This document shows positions 47,001 to 57,647 of a stretch of 64,000 nucleotides of DNA, piece after piece (the stretch's first letter is position 1; each line of letters starts with the position of its first letter). Position numbers and translations under genes: made by a program. Below the pieces are notes generated by a model, which saw only the letters and a program-made list of their open reading frames with translations, was not told where the DNA came from and did no database searches. This stretch comes from Roridomyces roridus (Eukaryota; Basidiomycota; Agaricomycetes; Agaricales; Mycenaceae): assembly GCA_029378245.1 (NCBI GenBank), contig JARKIF010000006.1, positions 2,542,001-2,606,000 on the forward strand, written 5' to 3'.

Positions 47001-47440
47001 AGCCAAACGAGTTTAACCTGGTCGTCGAGGCCGCACTAGCCACCTATGTCCACACACACGCCAAGGAACTACATTACTGCCCTTCCCCGGACTGCTCCCA
47101 AATCTACCGAACGGGTCCGAAGGGAACTGTGGTGCAGTGCCCATCTTGCCTCCTCCGTATCTGCCCACATTGCCATGCGGAAGCGCACGATGGATTCGAT
47201 TGCGCGGATCGGGACGGCGGGAACAAGCTCTTCAAAGAATGGGCGGCGCGGCACGACGTCAAAAACTGCCCCGGATGCGATATTCCTATCGAGCGGGACG
47301 AGGGGTGCAACCACGTTACATGCATCCAATGCCAAACACACATTTGTTGGGTCTGCTTGAAGACGTTCCCCAAAGGTGAGGGTATCTACAAGCACATGCG
47401 AAGCGAGCATGGTGGTATCGGGTTGGGAGAGTTTGGTTAA
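44049..47440 (+). CDS. CCCH zinc-finger, RRM and RBR-type E3 ubiquitin ligase
   Basis: Predicted RNA-binding ubiquitin ligase. The start at 44049 gives MSRDQRPENLEVCRKFMKGR. Four CCCH fingers are readable across five or so short exons: CRKFMKGRCQRLNCPYIH, CQDDFIRNTCPRGSDCPYVH, CPDFLRGQCRREKCPQLH and CRRWLRGQCPFHHCYYTH. One long exon then carries an RRM-like domain (WIILSDIPARVKEPAVRSLL, ARFGSVQDIRFP) and further RNA-binding-like segments (VRILRIFGTSQQRAHV region). The RBR module closes it: RING1 CPVCFNQVVSPITLPCGHTW, in-between ring CPSPDCSQIYRTGPKGT and CPHCHAEAHDGFDC, RING2 CPGCDIPIERDEGCNHVTC. In RING2 the catalytic-Cys position is occupied by the HVTC Cys. Ends at 47440. The C-terminal half resembles the RBR part of plant DEAH-RBR proteins, but there is no helicase here. 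Confidence 0.88.
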
Positions 47441-47622
47441 CGAGTTGTAGCAAAAAAAAGCCGTCTTGCGCTTGTATTTCCGAGTTGTATACCGCGCTAC
47501 TTTGTAACAACAATCGATGTAATTCTCTACAATTGTTATACAGCATAATAGACATTGAGTTAACATATGTACAGCAGAGATGGAGAAGAAATACATGACA
47601 CCGCAGAAGATGTGCGAGACTT

Positions 47623-49384
47623 TCATTGCATATACTCGTACACCACAAACTGAGAGCGACATCAGTACGAAAGACGATGACACGCCGAACAGAAACGCAC
47701 CTTCTCATACGGTTGGCGTGGGGGTTGCCCGAATCGCGGTAGCGATTCTGGGAGCTCCGGTCGATCGAGATAGGGTATCTGGCTGCCAAGGTGGTCGCGA
47801 TAGCCCACCGCCTCTGCGGGATAATCCCGAAGCTCATCAGGGTATGCTCGGTCAACAGGTGCGTAGACGACGAATCCGTCGACAGTGAGGTGATCCCCGC
47901 GCCTGTTCCACATGCCCTTGCGCAGCGCAATGCGATAAGACGCTGGCGGTGTGCGCTGGACGGGTAGCGTGAAGTTGGGATTGCGCGTAAGCTCTTGAGG
48001 CGGGTCCGGGAGAGGATTTGACCGTGGGGGCGTCAATATGTGTCCAGATCCGGATGTTGCGGGAGAGGTGTGGCGCGAATGATGCCGAGAAGGTGAATGA
48101 CGGCGAGCAGCACCGTCAGCTGCGGGGCCCTCAGGAATTGCACTGAGCGGAGAAGCACCGACGACAGGGACAGAAGAATGGCGGCCCAATGGACGGGTAC
48201 TGGGTTTATGTGTATGCTGCGCGGGTATGACGAGTGGACTGAGCATGCTCGTGGGTTCTTCCACGAGGTTCGCCACCCCCGTCAAGGCCAACGATGAGGT
48301 TGAACTATCGAGGGGCGCAGGTAGTGAGGAATGCCTCGACAGCCCGTTCGATTGAGAACTGGCAGCGGAATTTGAATGTGAGTGAGTGCTCAAGTGCTCC
48401 ATGCGACTTGCAAGTTGAGAATCTATAGACCCGCGAGATGGCGGCGGGTGAGGTGGTCCGTAAATGGGCTGGGATGGTCCAGCGCTCGAGCTACGCGTCT
48501 TGTAGTGTTGTGGCGTCCGGACGATGTTGGAGGAGAACGTAGGCTGGAGATCACGTGTGGAAGTAAAGGTCTCTGGTTGATACGAACCTTCGCGCTGGTA
48601 TTGTCGGGGTCGGTCCAAAGGACGATTTAAAGCGGGAAGGGAATCGGAGGACATGCGTCGTTCTGCCGGTGGCTCGGAGGAATGCCGCGTCGGCATCGTA
48701 TTCCGGCGCTGAGTGCTCTGCGGCGATGGATCGCTCATCTCGCGATGCTGAGAATGCCGGGATTGAGACTCGGAGGGTCGAACGGTGGGTGGCGCGGAGG
48801 CAGGGGGAGGCGGTTCTGGCCTGCGCGCGTTGGCGTTGGTATTGTTTCTGGTATCCGGACTTTGCTCCGTCTCATCCGATTCGAGGCCACGGGGATTCCA
48901 AACCCAGGGGGTGGCAACGGTCATTCCTTCCTCAGTAGACGGACCATAAAGTTCCTCTCTGCGAATGTTCATGACTATCAAGACAGTGTAAGACGAACAC
49001 ATACCTCGGGATCATATTGGTGAGACCAAGCGGATTATCGGATAGCTTGGTGGCGAGATATTCAGCACTGGGAGGACGGGGTTGGCGCTTATATGGATTA
49101 TAATTAGCGGCGGCGGCCATCTGTCTTTGCTGAGCCTGCCATTCCTGCTGGCGTTGTTGATGCCAGGCGCGACCCGGAATCCAGGACTGGGAACTGGACA
49201 AAGACCATTGGGAGGCATTGAAGGCGGGGTTCATGACCCATCTGCCATTCTGCCAATCCTGGGAGTTGACCTGCAGATTTGCCGGCTTTGGCGGCGGCCC
49301 ATTGAAGGGTAGCTGGGGAAAGCCGGAAGGAGGCTGAGGATACGAGTAGGCTCTTGAAGGCATGGTGGCATACTGGTAGGACAT
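47623..49384 (-). CDS. Disordered orphan protein (basidiomycete type)
   Basis: Not recognised. The start at 49384 gives MSYQYATMPSRAYSYPQPPS. The N-terminal 120 residues are Pro/Gln/Tyr-rich with a short conserved-looking block (QDWQNGRWVMNPAFNASQW, LATKLSDNPLGLTNMIPR). An intron (about 49015-48965) leads to a long, Ser/Pro/His-rich disordered exon (about 48960-47800). Near its end is a compact stretch (SYRIALRKGMWNRRGDHLTV, DGFVVYAPVDRAYPDELRDY). A last intron with a GTGCGT donor (about 47698) joins a tiny exon FVVYEYMQ ending at 47623. It is convergent with the RBR ligase, 182 bases apart. Function unknown; the repeated basic/phospho-site-like Ser motifs suggest a regulated scaffold. Confidence 0.65.
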
Positions 49385-50079
49385 GTCTGGGAAGGAGTAA
49401 GACGGACTGTGGACCCACAGAAGGGCCGGCGACGCACTGATCGTCAAGAACTGGTTCCAGCGGAAGCAAAAGCAGCGTCGTAAATCGCGTTTTTTCACAG
49501 AAAAAGCAGGAATCGCGGGGAGGAATGAAGGGGAGAAGGGTATAGAGGTAGGGTTGACGATCCGCCCTTCTTATTCTCGCGATGCCATGAATGGATGGGT
49601 ACAACAACCCGTGTCTGCACTGCTTCAAGCGCTAGCCCTGAATGTGACCACAACCTCTCTTATTCCTTATTCTTTTGCCTTCAAACTGGCCCCTACGCGC
49701 CGCACTTTCCTTGTGCTCGTCCTTCCCAACTTGTGGACAATAACGAATAAGTAACGACCTTTGAAGAATAAAAAACAACAAGTATCGGAGGCGAGCACGG
49801 GCACGAATGACTCAGACGCTCGGTTTCCACTACCGCCGACCGCTGCGGATGTCTTCAATCTAATACCGAACGGCGGGAATTATTTAACGGGTACACGGAC
49901 AAGGACAGCATTTGGTGACCACGATTCGGAGAGAACGGAGCGGGAATTTTGTCGGCATTGACGATACTCTGACCGCCCATGTATGCCAAGTATGTAGCCT
50001 CGAATCTGTGAGTTTACAGTCTGAAGGACGCGGAGACTTGCTTCATCTGGTGGCAGTGATTGGATCACTCACTCTTTGC
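49385..50079. promoter_or_regulatory. Divergent intergenic region upstream of the Bur1-type kinase
   Basis: About 695 bases between two divergent starts. No ATG-initiated frame with coding character. The frame upstream of the kinase ATG stays open back to 49912 but begins at a non-ATG codon, so I do not extend the gene. No RNA gene seen. Confidence 0.4.
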
Positions 50080-52584
50080 ATGTCTCCTACCGCGAAACGA
50101 GCAGCGTCGCGGTCCCCAGACGGCGAAAGGCACTCGAAACGGCAGGTGACATCCTCTCCTCCAGAGGAAGGCGAAGTCGACGATGAAGACTCCCCCACAA
50201 TGGCCAAGCCCGCGGTCACCGTTACCCCTACCGTCGTGGCCAAAACAAAAATGGCTTTCCCGTTCAAGAGCAAAAAAGCAGACCTCCCTCCCCAACCCAA
50301 TCTGCGGAACGTCTTTGACGCAGAGCCTGCAAAAGACGAGGACCGCCGCCCACGAGACACCGAGAAGCGCAAGCCACCCCGACCTTCCGGTGATCACTGG
50401 GAGCCCAGCTCTGGCTCTGGTAGATCCAGAAACCAGAGGGACCGACGCTCCCCTTCTCCTCCTCGTTACCGGGCACGCTCTCCAGAGCCACTGCCTCCAC
50501 TTCGGTGGACACACGATGAACCTAGAAGAGACAACCGCCGCCGCGACGGCTACGACGCGTATTCCCCGTACGGTTCTCGACGAGATTCGCGTGACTCCCG
50601 TAGCTGGAACAGACGGGACGACTACTACGACTCTCGTCGCTCGCCAGACCGCTATCGGCCTCCCTCACCCCGCGACAGATACCGCTCACGGTCACCACCC
50701 CGCAGGCTCCCGTCTCCACGTGGTTATAGACCCGTGTCCCCAGGATACAGACCTGTGTCGCCTCGTCTACATCGCCCAATTTCGCCACCACGTACACGTG
50801 CGAATTCTCCACCACCACCTCCTCCCACTTCTCTGCCGCCACCACCACCGCCCCCGGACAGTCGCCTCATTTTCACTTCACGCGATGCCCCACTACCTCC
50901 TCCTCCTCCCTCTCTTCCCCCGCGACCACCTGCACCAGTTGATATCCATTCCCCGACGCCAATGGTTCACCCTCCACCTCCGGAGGTTCGCAAGGAGACA
51001 ATACGTGCCATGCGTAGACCCCCTACGCTGCGACGTCCCGAGCACGAGGAAGAAAAGGCATACGGGCGTATATTCAAAGGGTGTGGGAGCAAACATGACT
51101 ACCAGGTCACGACAAAGCTCGGAGAGGGTACCTTTGGGTATATCCACTCGTTCTTCGTACCAGTATACCACTTCTCATGATCCCATAGCGAGGTTCACAA
51201 GGCTGTGCACATGCGCACTGGACGACATGTGGCCCTGAAGCGTATACTGATGCACAACGAGAAGGAGGGCATGCCCGTGACTGCGCTAGCGAGAAATCAA
51301 GATTCTCAAGGCACTGAATCACCCCTGCATTGTCAATATTGTCGACATGTTTGTTGTACGGAGCAGCGCTACTGACCCTCTGTCTGTGTATATGGTCTTT
51401 CCATACATGGACCACGATCTGGCGGGGCTACTAGAGAACGAACGCGTCAGGCTGCAGCCGAGTCAAATCAAACTCTACATGAAGCAGTTGCTTGAAGGAA
51501 CGGAATATATGCATCGAGTATGTCCACATTTTTCGTCATAGATATCTACTCAACTCGTTGCAGAACCATATACTCCACCGTGACATGAAGGCCGCCAACT
51601 TGCTCATCTCCAACCAGGGCACACTCCTCATTGCAGACTTTGGTCTCGCCCGCGCGTTCGACTCGGGAGACAACCCGAATCGCCGCGATAAAGAGCGCAA
51701 GTACACAAACTGCGTCGTGACCCGATGGTATCGTCCGCCAGAACTTCTCCTTGGTGCACGACAGTATGGCGGGGAAGTGGATATGTGGGGAATAGGGATG
51801 TGTCCTGGGAGAGATGTTCGTCCGGCGACCCATCTTGCAGGGAAACACCGACCTCGATCAGCTAGAGAAGATCTGGAATTTGTGCGGCACGCCTAACCAG
51901 CACAGTTGGCCTAATCATGAGTTGTTACCGGGCTGCGAGGGTGTCACCCGTTTCAAGACCTACCCACGCAAAGTTAGGCCCACTTATGAGAGGTGCGTGC
52001 TCCTTATATCTTTCAATTGCGATTAATGACTTTTTTAGTTTCGGAGAGGACACTTGCGACCTTTTGGACCGCTTGTTGACGTGCAATCCTCGCGAACGCA
52101 TCACCGCTTCGCAAGCTCTCGATCACGATTACTTCTGGACGGATCCACTACCAGCCGACCCCAAGTCGTTGCCGCAAGTACGACTCTTCTCACGAATTTG
52201 ACAAACGAGGACACAGGCAATATCAACATCAACAGATGCAACAGCAGCAGCACAGCAGCAGCAGCAGCAATTCCAACAGCAACAACACATGGACCCCCAT
52301 CGACAATACCGTCCAGCGCCACCACAAGGCATTCCACAGCAGCAGTACTACCCCGGCGGTCCCCCGAATAACTATCGGTCTGGTTATGGCGGCAATCGCC
52401 CACCACCACGAAACTCGGGTCCTCCTCCTGGCGGCGCTGGCAGACCTCCGGAACGGCCACCCGTGTTGCCGCCGGGTTGCCGGCACGCCCGTTGGCACCA
52501 CAGGGCCTCCCTCCGATGCCATCTCGCCCCCCGCCTCCCGCTCGAGGTGCATCGAGTACTTCAGAGTCGCTTCCCTACGGTTAG
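50080..52584 (+). CDS. BUR1: Bur1/CDK9-type cyclin-dependent kinase with RS/Pro-rich head (frame broken as read)
   Basis: Transcription-elongation kinase phosphorylating the RNA polymerase II tail and Spt5. The start at 50080 gives [18 protein letters not shown] and about 330 residues rich in RS, RD and poly-Pro. The kinase domain starts [13 protein letters not shown], split by an intron from [38 protein letters not shown] is the cyclin-binding helix. [13 protein letters not shown] is the catalytic loop, DFGLARAF is next, and [19 protein letters not shown] is the T-loop. The post-domain tail [12 protein letters not shown] is typical of Bur1. A Gln/Pro-rich end stops at 52584. Natural coding needs one base removed near 51287 and near 51797, and one-base shifts near 52255 and 52470. 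Taken literally the kinase would be truncated. An essential kinase with four breaks suggests assembly indels. CDK12-like identity is less likely. Confidence 0.82.
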
Positions 52585-52819
52585 GTTGCTATATCTAAAG
52601 AATTTCGGTACATGGAGAGTTTGGATGTATATACTGTAATTCTTTGAGCACACACATTCTGAAATCAACGTGAATGGCATGTTATTTCTACGTGAACAAC
52701 GGTCTGCTTGTAATACATATGTATAAGTGTGCATATATGAATGGCGTAAAGTGAAGGAAGGCTCCAAAAATGCGAATGAATATATGCAGGGAATGTAAAG
52801 CAAAACTATCTGCATCTCG

Positions 52820-54373
52820 TTACCAGTTCCACTCGTCGTCGTCATCATCCTGCGCTGGTGGCGCTTGGGCTTGTTTCAACGGTGGAGGAGCCCTGGACTT
52901 GGATACGGAAAGCGGCGATTGGGGTTGTTGTTGCCGAGTAGCACGAGCGGAGAGTGGAAGAGCCGCTACGGGAGCTGGCGTCAAGGCGGGGGCATCTGGC
53001 ATCATGGAGGCGTCATCGTCGTCGAGCAGGGACGTCGAAGACATGGAGGGAGTCGGAGAGGGCGAGGAAGGTGGAGGCGGGCCAACCTGCAACGCATGCG
53101 CAATGTCAGAAAAGAGCAGTGACGCGCGTTTGGAATTTTTGGCGAATCTAAAGGCGTGTTAATTTTGGGCTAATTAATGAGCGTGGGACATACGTCGGGG
53201 CTCGTTGCAGCTCCTCCCACTTCTTACCCGACAGCAGTACCAACCCACGTCGATACAGGCGCGACGCTCTCCACCATGCCCATTGCCAGGCTCGGGAGCG
53301 CGGCTGCTGCTGGATGTCCGTTTGGCCGCTGTAGCCCGTGTCAGCAGGCGTTGACGTTGCAGCCTGCGCATTGGCCAAGAAGAAGGCATCCTCCGCTTCG
53401 GCACTCGAGTCGGGTGAAGACAGCTGCTCCCGTTGCTGGCGCATGGTGAACACCGGATTAGGAGAGACCGTCGGTGTTGCACCAGTGTCGTGCACCATCA
53501 AGACCTGGGCGTCGTCGGTGGGCTCATCCTTTGCCGGTTCCTCCCCAATAGAAGACACCGATGACTGCGAGAGACGCGTAGATTTACTGGCGGAGCTCGT
53601 TGTCATGGTGGACATGCTCGAACTCGGGGAATGGGTTGCATGAGGGAGCACAGACTCAAAGGACGAGTAAGGGGTTGGAGAGAGGGCTGCAATGAAGCGG
53701 CCGACGCCTTGGACGCCCTCACGGATGCCGTCTAGCACGGCACCGCCGTTGGCAGAAGTCGGTATGGGGCTGTTCTCTATGCTGCTTCCCGACGCGGTGC
53801 CAGACGAGCTGGACGCGAAACTCGAGTTGTGCGGGGAAGTAAAGCCGCGCGAAACGATGCGCTCCCACTTGCGCTTGACTAGAAGGGAATGAATGGGCAT
53901 TGAAAAGCAGAAAAGCAGCGAACGCACGCTGCAAGAGCTCTCCTTCATGGACAGCTAGTTGTGACCTCAGTTCCAGGCATTTAGACTCCTTCTGCGCAAT
54001 AAAGTGCAGCAAATCCGCGTGCCTGCAAGCGCTGAGTATCTTGGCGGTCAAAGAAATGAAAATGTACCAACTTTTCTGCCAAAGTAACCGGACTTCGGTC
54101 GACGGCCACTGTATGCCGTCGTTGGTCCAGCGAGCTACTTCGTGAAAGGGTACTCCGGTGTCCCGCTCCACGGTCAGGCCTCGAAGAGGGATTATAAATT
54201 ATCGAAGACGGGCGACGGGAGCCTCGATTTGGAGTAGCTGGACTCGTTGGGGTCAAAGGGCTCGGAGAATAAGCAGAGACGGCAGAGAGTGGCCCGTCGC
54301 TGACGGGACCGCTGGCGAGCTGGAGGGGACGAGGCCCAACAGGTAAAGAATGGCGTTTCGTGGACATGGACAT
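52820..54373 (-). CDS. DUF4048-like fungal protein
   Basis: Tentatively DUF4048, by overall layout only. The start at 54373 gives MSMSTKRHSLPVGPRPLQLA (a second ATG lies two codons on). The head is Ser/Pro-rich. After an intron there is a helical stretch (HADLLHFIAQKESKCLELRS, QLAVHEGELLQ), then across another intron LKRKWERIVSRGF. A long Ser/Thr-rich region follows, with NGGAVLDGIREGVQGVGRFI in the middle. A basic/aromatic block near 53300-53220 (SRAWQWAWWRASRLYRRGL) precedes the last intron. The end is Pro/Ala-rich with an acidic finish (QDDDDDEWNW, stop at 52820). Function unknown. The frame is consistent over four exons. Confidence 0.55.
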
Positions 54374-54464
54374 GAAAGTTGAGAGTATGTTTGTTGGAGA
54401 CGACTCCTGATCACACAAAATTCTAAGGTCGCAACGCAGCTGTATTCTGCACGCTTTTGTACTT

Positions 54465-54857
54465 CTAATGCTTAGCAGCAGCTCCCTCCTTCTCCGCGTC
54501 TGCAATAAATTTCCGGATGCTGTCCATCCTAAGTTAGCGCTATAAAATCAGACTTGGCAAGCCTTGAGCGGGTCACGTACAATTCCTCCTCCTCACTGTG
54601 GGCCGGTAAGAAATCTGGCAACGAACGGGATAGCTGAAAACGCACCTTGAGCCAGCGTTTATCGGAACGGCCTTCTTGGCCTCCTCCACCGTCTTGGGAG
54701 CAGCAGCTTTGTCGCCGCGCGAAGCGTACATGGCTACGCCGGCGATAGACCCGAGCGTCGCCATAGACAGGTATTGTTTGGGAATGGCGCGGCCAAAGAT
54801 GGTGCTGGAGGGCCTTTAGAATGGCCGCGTTCGCGGGCGGAAGACGTACTAGGTCAT
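54465..54857 (-). CDS. ATP19: Mitochondrial ATP synthase subunit k (Atp19)
   Basis: Small membrane subunit of the F1Fo ATP synthase dimer interface. The first exon is only 8 bases (ATG ACC TA, 54857-54850). A GTACGT intron follows. Exon 2 restores YTIFGRAIPKQYLSMATLGS, a close match to the Atp19 opening, then IAGVAMYASRGDKAAAPKTV and INAGS. Two further introns flank a 12-15-base exon encoding EEEEL. The last exon reads DSIRKFIADAEKEGAAAKH, ending at 54465. The product is about 80 residues with one membrane segment near residues 18-30. Only one exon shows as an obvious open frame, so this gene is easily missed. Confidence 0.75.
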
Positions 54858-54971
54858 GGTGGTGATCGAGGAGCAATACGGGCGACAAGGGCTTTAGATC
54901 ATAATATGTGCATACAATTTCAGTCAAGAACTAAGATCATTGTAAACTATCTGTTCTTTCCCTGGCCACAT

Positions 54972-56818
54972 TCACCAACTAAGATCGTTGTAGACCATCG
55001 CATCCCACGCCCACTGCGACTCTTTCCCCGGCCACTCACTGGCTGGTAACTTTTCAAACTGGGAGGTAGGTTAGTGAGGTGTTTGGAAATGGAAATAATG
55101 CAGAAATAATGCAGAAATTGGCACCTCTGTAAAATTACTCAAAGTGATGGGGCGGGCAGTCCAATGCACGTTGGAGTAATAGGCGAATATTTCCCGATTC
55201 CTAAACACAGGTCAGCAGTTTCACAACCAGAGACCAAAACACTCACTCGAGCGGCCACGGCTCCACGAACCTCCCTCCGTTGACCAGGCTCTCCTGGTTA
55301 AGCCACCACACATACTGGCGGTAGAATGCCTCGGAAGGCCCCGACCCAATGTACCCTCTGAAATAGTATGTGTCGTTGTCATAATCTTCCTGCATCTCTT
55401 TCTGCGTCGGCAAATGGGCCGTTCCCTCCCACACCTTGGCGAACGCATACGACTGATAGCGCCCAATTGTCCACGGGCGAACATTCGTATACGCCAAGGT
55501 AGGGTCCGGGATCCAATGCCCTGTCCAATGCAGGTTCGTCGGCGTCCCACCGGCAGCATATTCGGGGAAGAAAAGAGTCGAATGGCGGTATCCGGTGGCA
55601 AGGATGATCTCATCTATACCATGGAGGACAGTGCCATTCTTGAGCTGTATACCGCCCGTCTTGATACCCTTGTCAAATGCAGACAAGGGACTCGAATTGC
55701 GCAATCTCGGGCACGAATTCCGTGTCCTCGGGGAACCGAATTAGCGTACGAAGTTGTGAGGAATCCCACTCTCGGTGATTCTGGGGCCCATTCAGAAACA
55801 GTCCAAACCAAAAGGAAATGATAATATATACTGACCCTGATGCTCGCGTATATTTTCCCCGCGAATGGGTGAATGTCCCGAGCGATTTCCGAAGCGGAAG
55901 TAGAGCCTCCAACGATGAGTATGGTCTTGTTGAGATAGCGCTCTGGCCTGCGATAGTGCTGGGAATGATAGATGCTATGTTTACCGTCGAGTGTCACCCG
56001 GCTCCAATCGCGGATACCGTCGATCTCTGGAACATGGGGGGCAGCATACGGCCCTGTGGCGACCACAACAGCATCGAAATCCTCTGTCCACCATTGGGCT
56101 TTGATTTGGTTCGTCTCTGGAAGACGTCCGAGTTTCCGCAGCGTAAGGCGCCACGTCTGGTCTGCCTCTATCTTTTCGCGTTTTTCGACTCGCGTCGAGT
56201 AAGAGGTGACTGGTGGTGCAGAGGAGAGATACGGATTATCGTTGGCATTCAAATTGTGCAGGGAAGCGTATGCGCGGACGTGTTTTTGGATGGTATGACT
56301 GGACAGAATCCAGGGCTACAGTTTATTAGAGATCTGCGGGCGGCGTAACAGTCAAGGACCCACCGTATCAGAGGAATAAGGAACGTCGGGCAGCCCAGTG
56401 ATGATAGAGGGCGAATTGGTATGGAGACTGTCCCACAGCGGACGCGGGCTGCCAATGCTCTTTCCAGCGGATCCTCCAAACTGATGCCGTCCTCGCCATC
56501 GGCATAGTAATACGTCGCGGGCAAGTCGGCGGGGATATACGCGTCGGGGTCGGCGGGGCTGTCCGGGTAGGACTCGCGAACAGGAGTCTCGTCGGTGTAG
56601 AACCAGTTTCCCCCCGGCGACGGTGCGCGGTCAAAGAGGCGGACGGTAAAGTTGTGCTCGACTAGTTTGGCGGCGGCTTGAAGACCTGCTGGGCCCGCCC
56701 CTACCACGGCCACTCGCCGGATAGGGTGGTGGAAGACGGTGTATTTGTCGGGAGATGAGAACGGCACTTGCTGGGCCGTTGCGGCCACAGCAGTGAGCAC
56801 AAGTAGCAGAAGTGTCAT
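54972..56818 (-). CDS. Flavin-containing monooxygenase with signal peptide
   Basis: FAD/NADPH-dependent monooxygenase (FMO family). The start at 56818 gives a hydrophobic leader MTLLLLVLTAVAATAQQVPF, so the protein enters the secretory pathway, unlike cytosolic or ER-facing FMOs. The FAD motif is VAVVGAGPAGLQAAAKLVEH. GGNWFYTDE follows. The FMO fingerprint region reads LDGKHSIYHSQHYRRPE, with Leu where most FMOs have Phe. The NADPH motif is ILIVGGSTSASEIARDI. IDEIILATGYRHSTLFFPEY is the ATGY region. The C-terminal exons read PSEAFYRQYVWWLNQESLVN and SEWPGKESQWAWDAMVYNDL, ending at 54972. About 560 residues over six or so exons. Its start is 165 bases from the divergent RNase H1 start. Substrate unknown. 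Confidence 0.85.
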
Positions 56819-56983
56819 GGTGAGGACCACCGAGGTTTCGCAGGGTTTATATACCTGACATGAAGCACGCAATTCAATTCGCTTTTTGGCTAGTCGAGGC
56901 AAGAATACACCGAATGACCAATCAAAACGCGGTTTACGCAAACTGGCTTACTGGACATATATCCCCTTTCTGTCTCAGATACT

Positions 56984-57573
56984 ATGCCTTACAAGCTCGA
57001 TGTGTGGGCAGACGGTGCATGCAGGAGAAACGGACAGCCTGGAGCCATAGGCGGCGCCGGCATTTGGTTCGGTCGGCCGGTGAATGGCTCAAGAGGATGG
57101 ATTCGAGCGTTGCCACTCCATCCAATCCCTACAAATCAACGTGAATTCCACAACTTCTCTCCCCGACAAATCTCATTCCTTATCTTCAGGTGCTGAACTG
57201 ACCGCCATAATATTCGCGCTCGAGATGGCACGAGATCGGCGTGACGAGCTCAACGACCGCCCGTATTTCATGCTGACCGTGTATACCGACTCCAAGTATG
57301 CGCACGGCTGCATGTGTGAGTGGCTAGACCAGTGGAGGGATAATGGCTGGGTTAATTCCAGAGGTGAGTATCAAAATATCCTTCCAACACCTTGAATCCG
57401 ACCTGTTGCGAGGCGTCGCGGTTGTCAACCGCGACTTGATTCAAGAGGCTGCAGATCTGCTGGATGACCTCGAGAATGGGGGTGAAGTCAAGTTCACCTG
57501 GATTCCGCGCGAGCAGAACCAGGATGCAGATAGACTCGCAAATGAAGCATACGACAAGCAGGAATACTATTAG
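56984..57573 (+). CDS. RNH1: Ribonuclease H1 (catalytic domain only)
   Basis: Cleaves the RNA strand of RNA-DNA hybrids. The start at 56984 gives MPYKLDVWADGACRRNGQPG, with the first catalytic Asp in WADGAC. Two short introns at about 57072-57190 lead to AELTAIIFALEMARDRRDEL, with the catalytic Glu. The third acid is in YTDSKYAHGCM and the fourth in DADRLANEAYD. WLDQWRDNGWVNSRG precedes an intron at about 57363-57420. Ends at 57573. About 160 residues, so the N-terminal hybrid-binding domain of many eukaryotic RNases H1 is absent. No organelle presequence. Confidence 0.92.
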
Positions 57574-57647
57574 TTTGTATGCCAGAAGAAATATCGCGTT
57601 GGAGAAACGTCTGCCAGTACAAACAAAGTTCGTCCGAGAACGTCCCA

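Noticed and set aside
47069..47683. Two minus-strand frames of about 200 codons
   Set aside because: Antisense to the RBR zinc-binding region and its 3' flank; no splice or family support.
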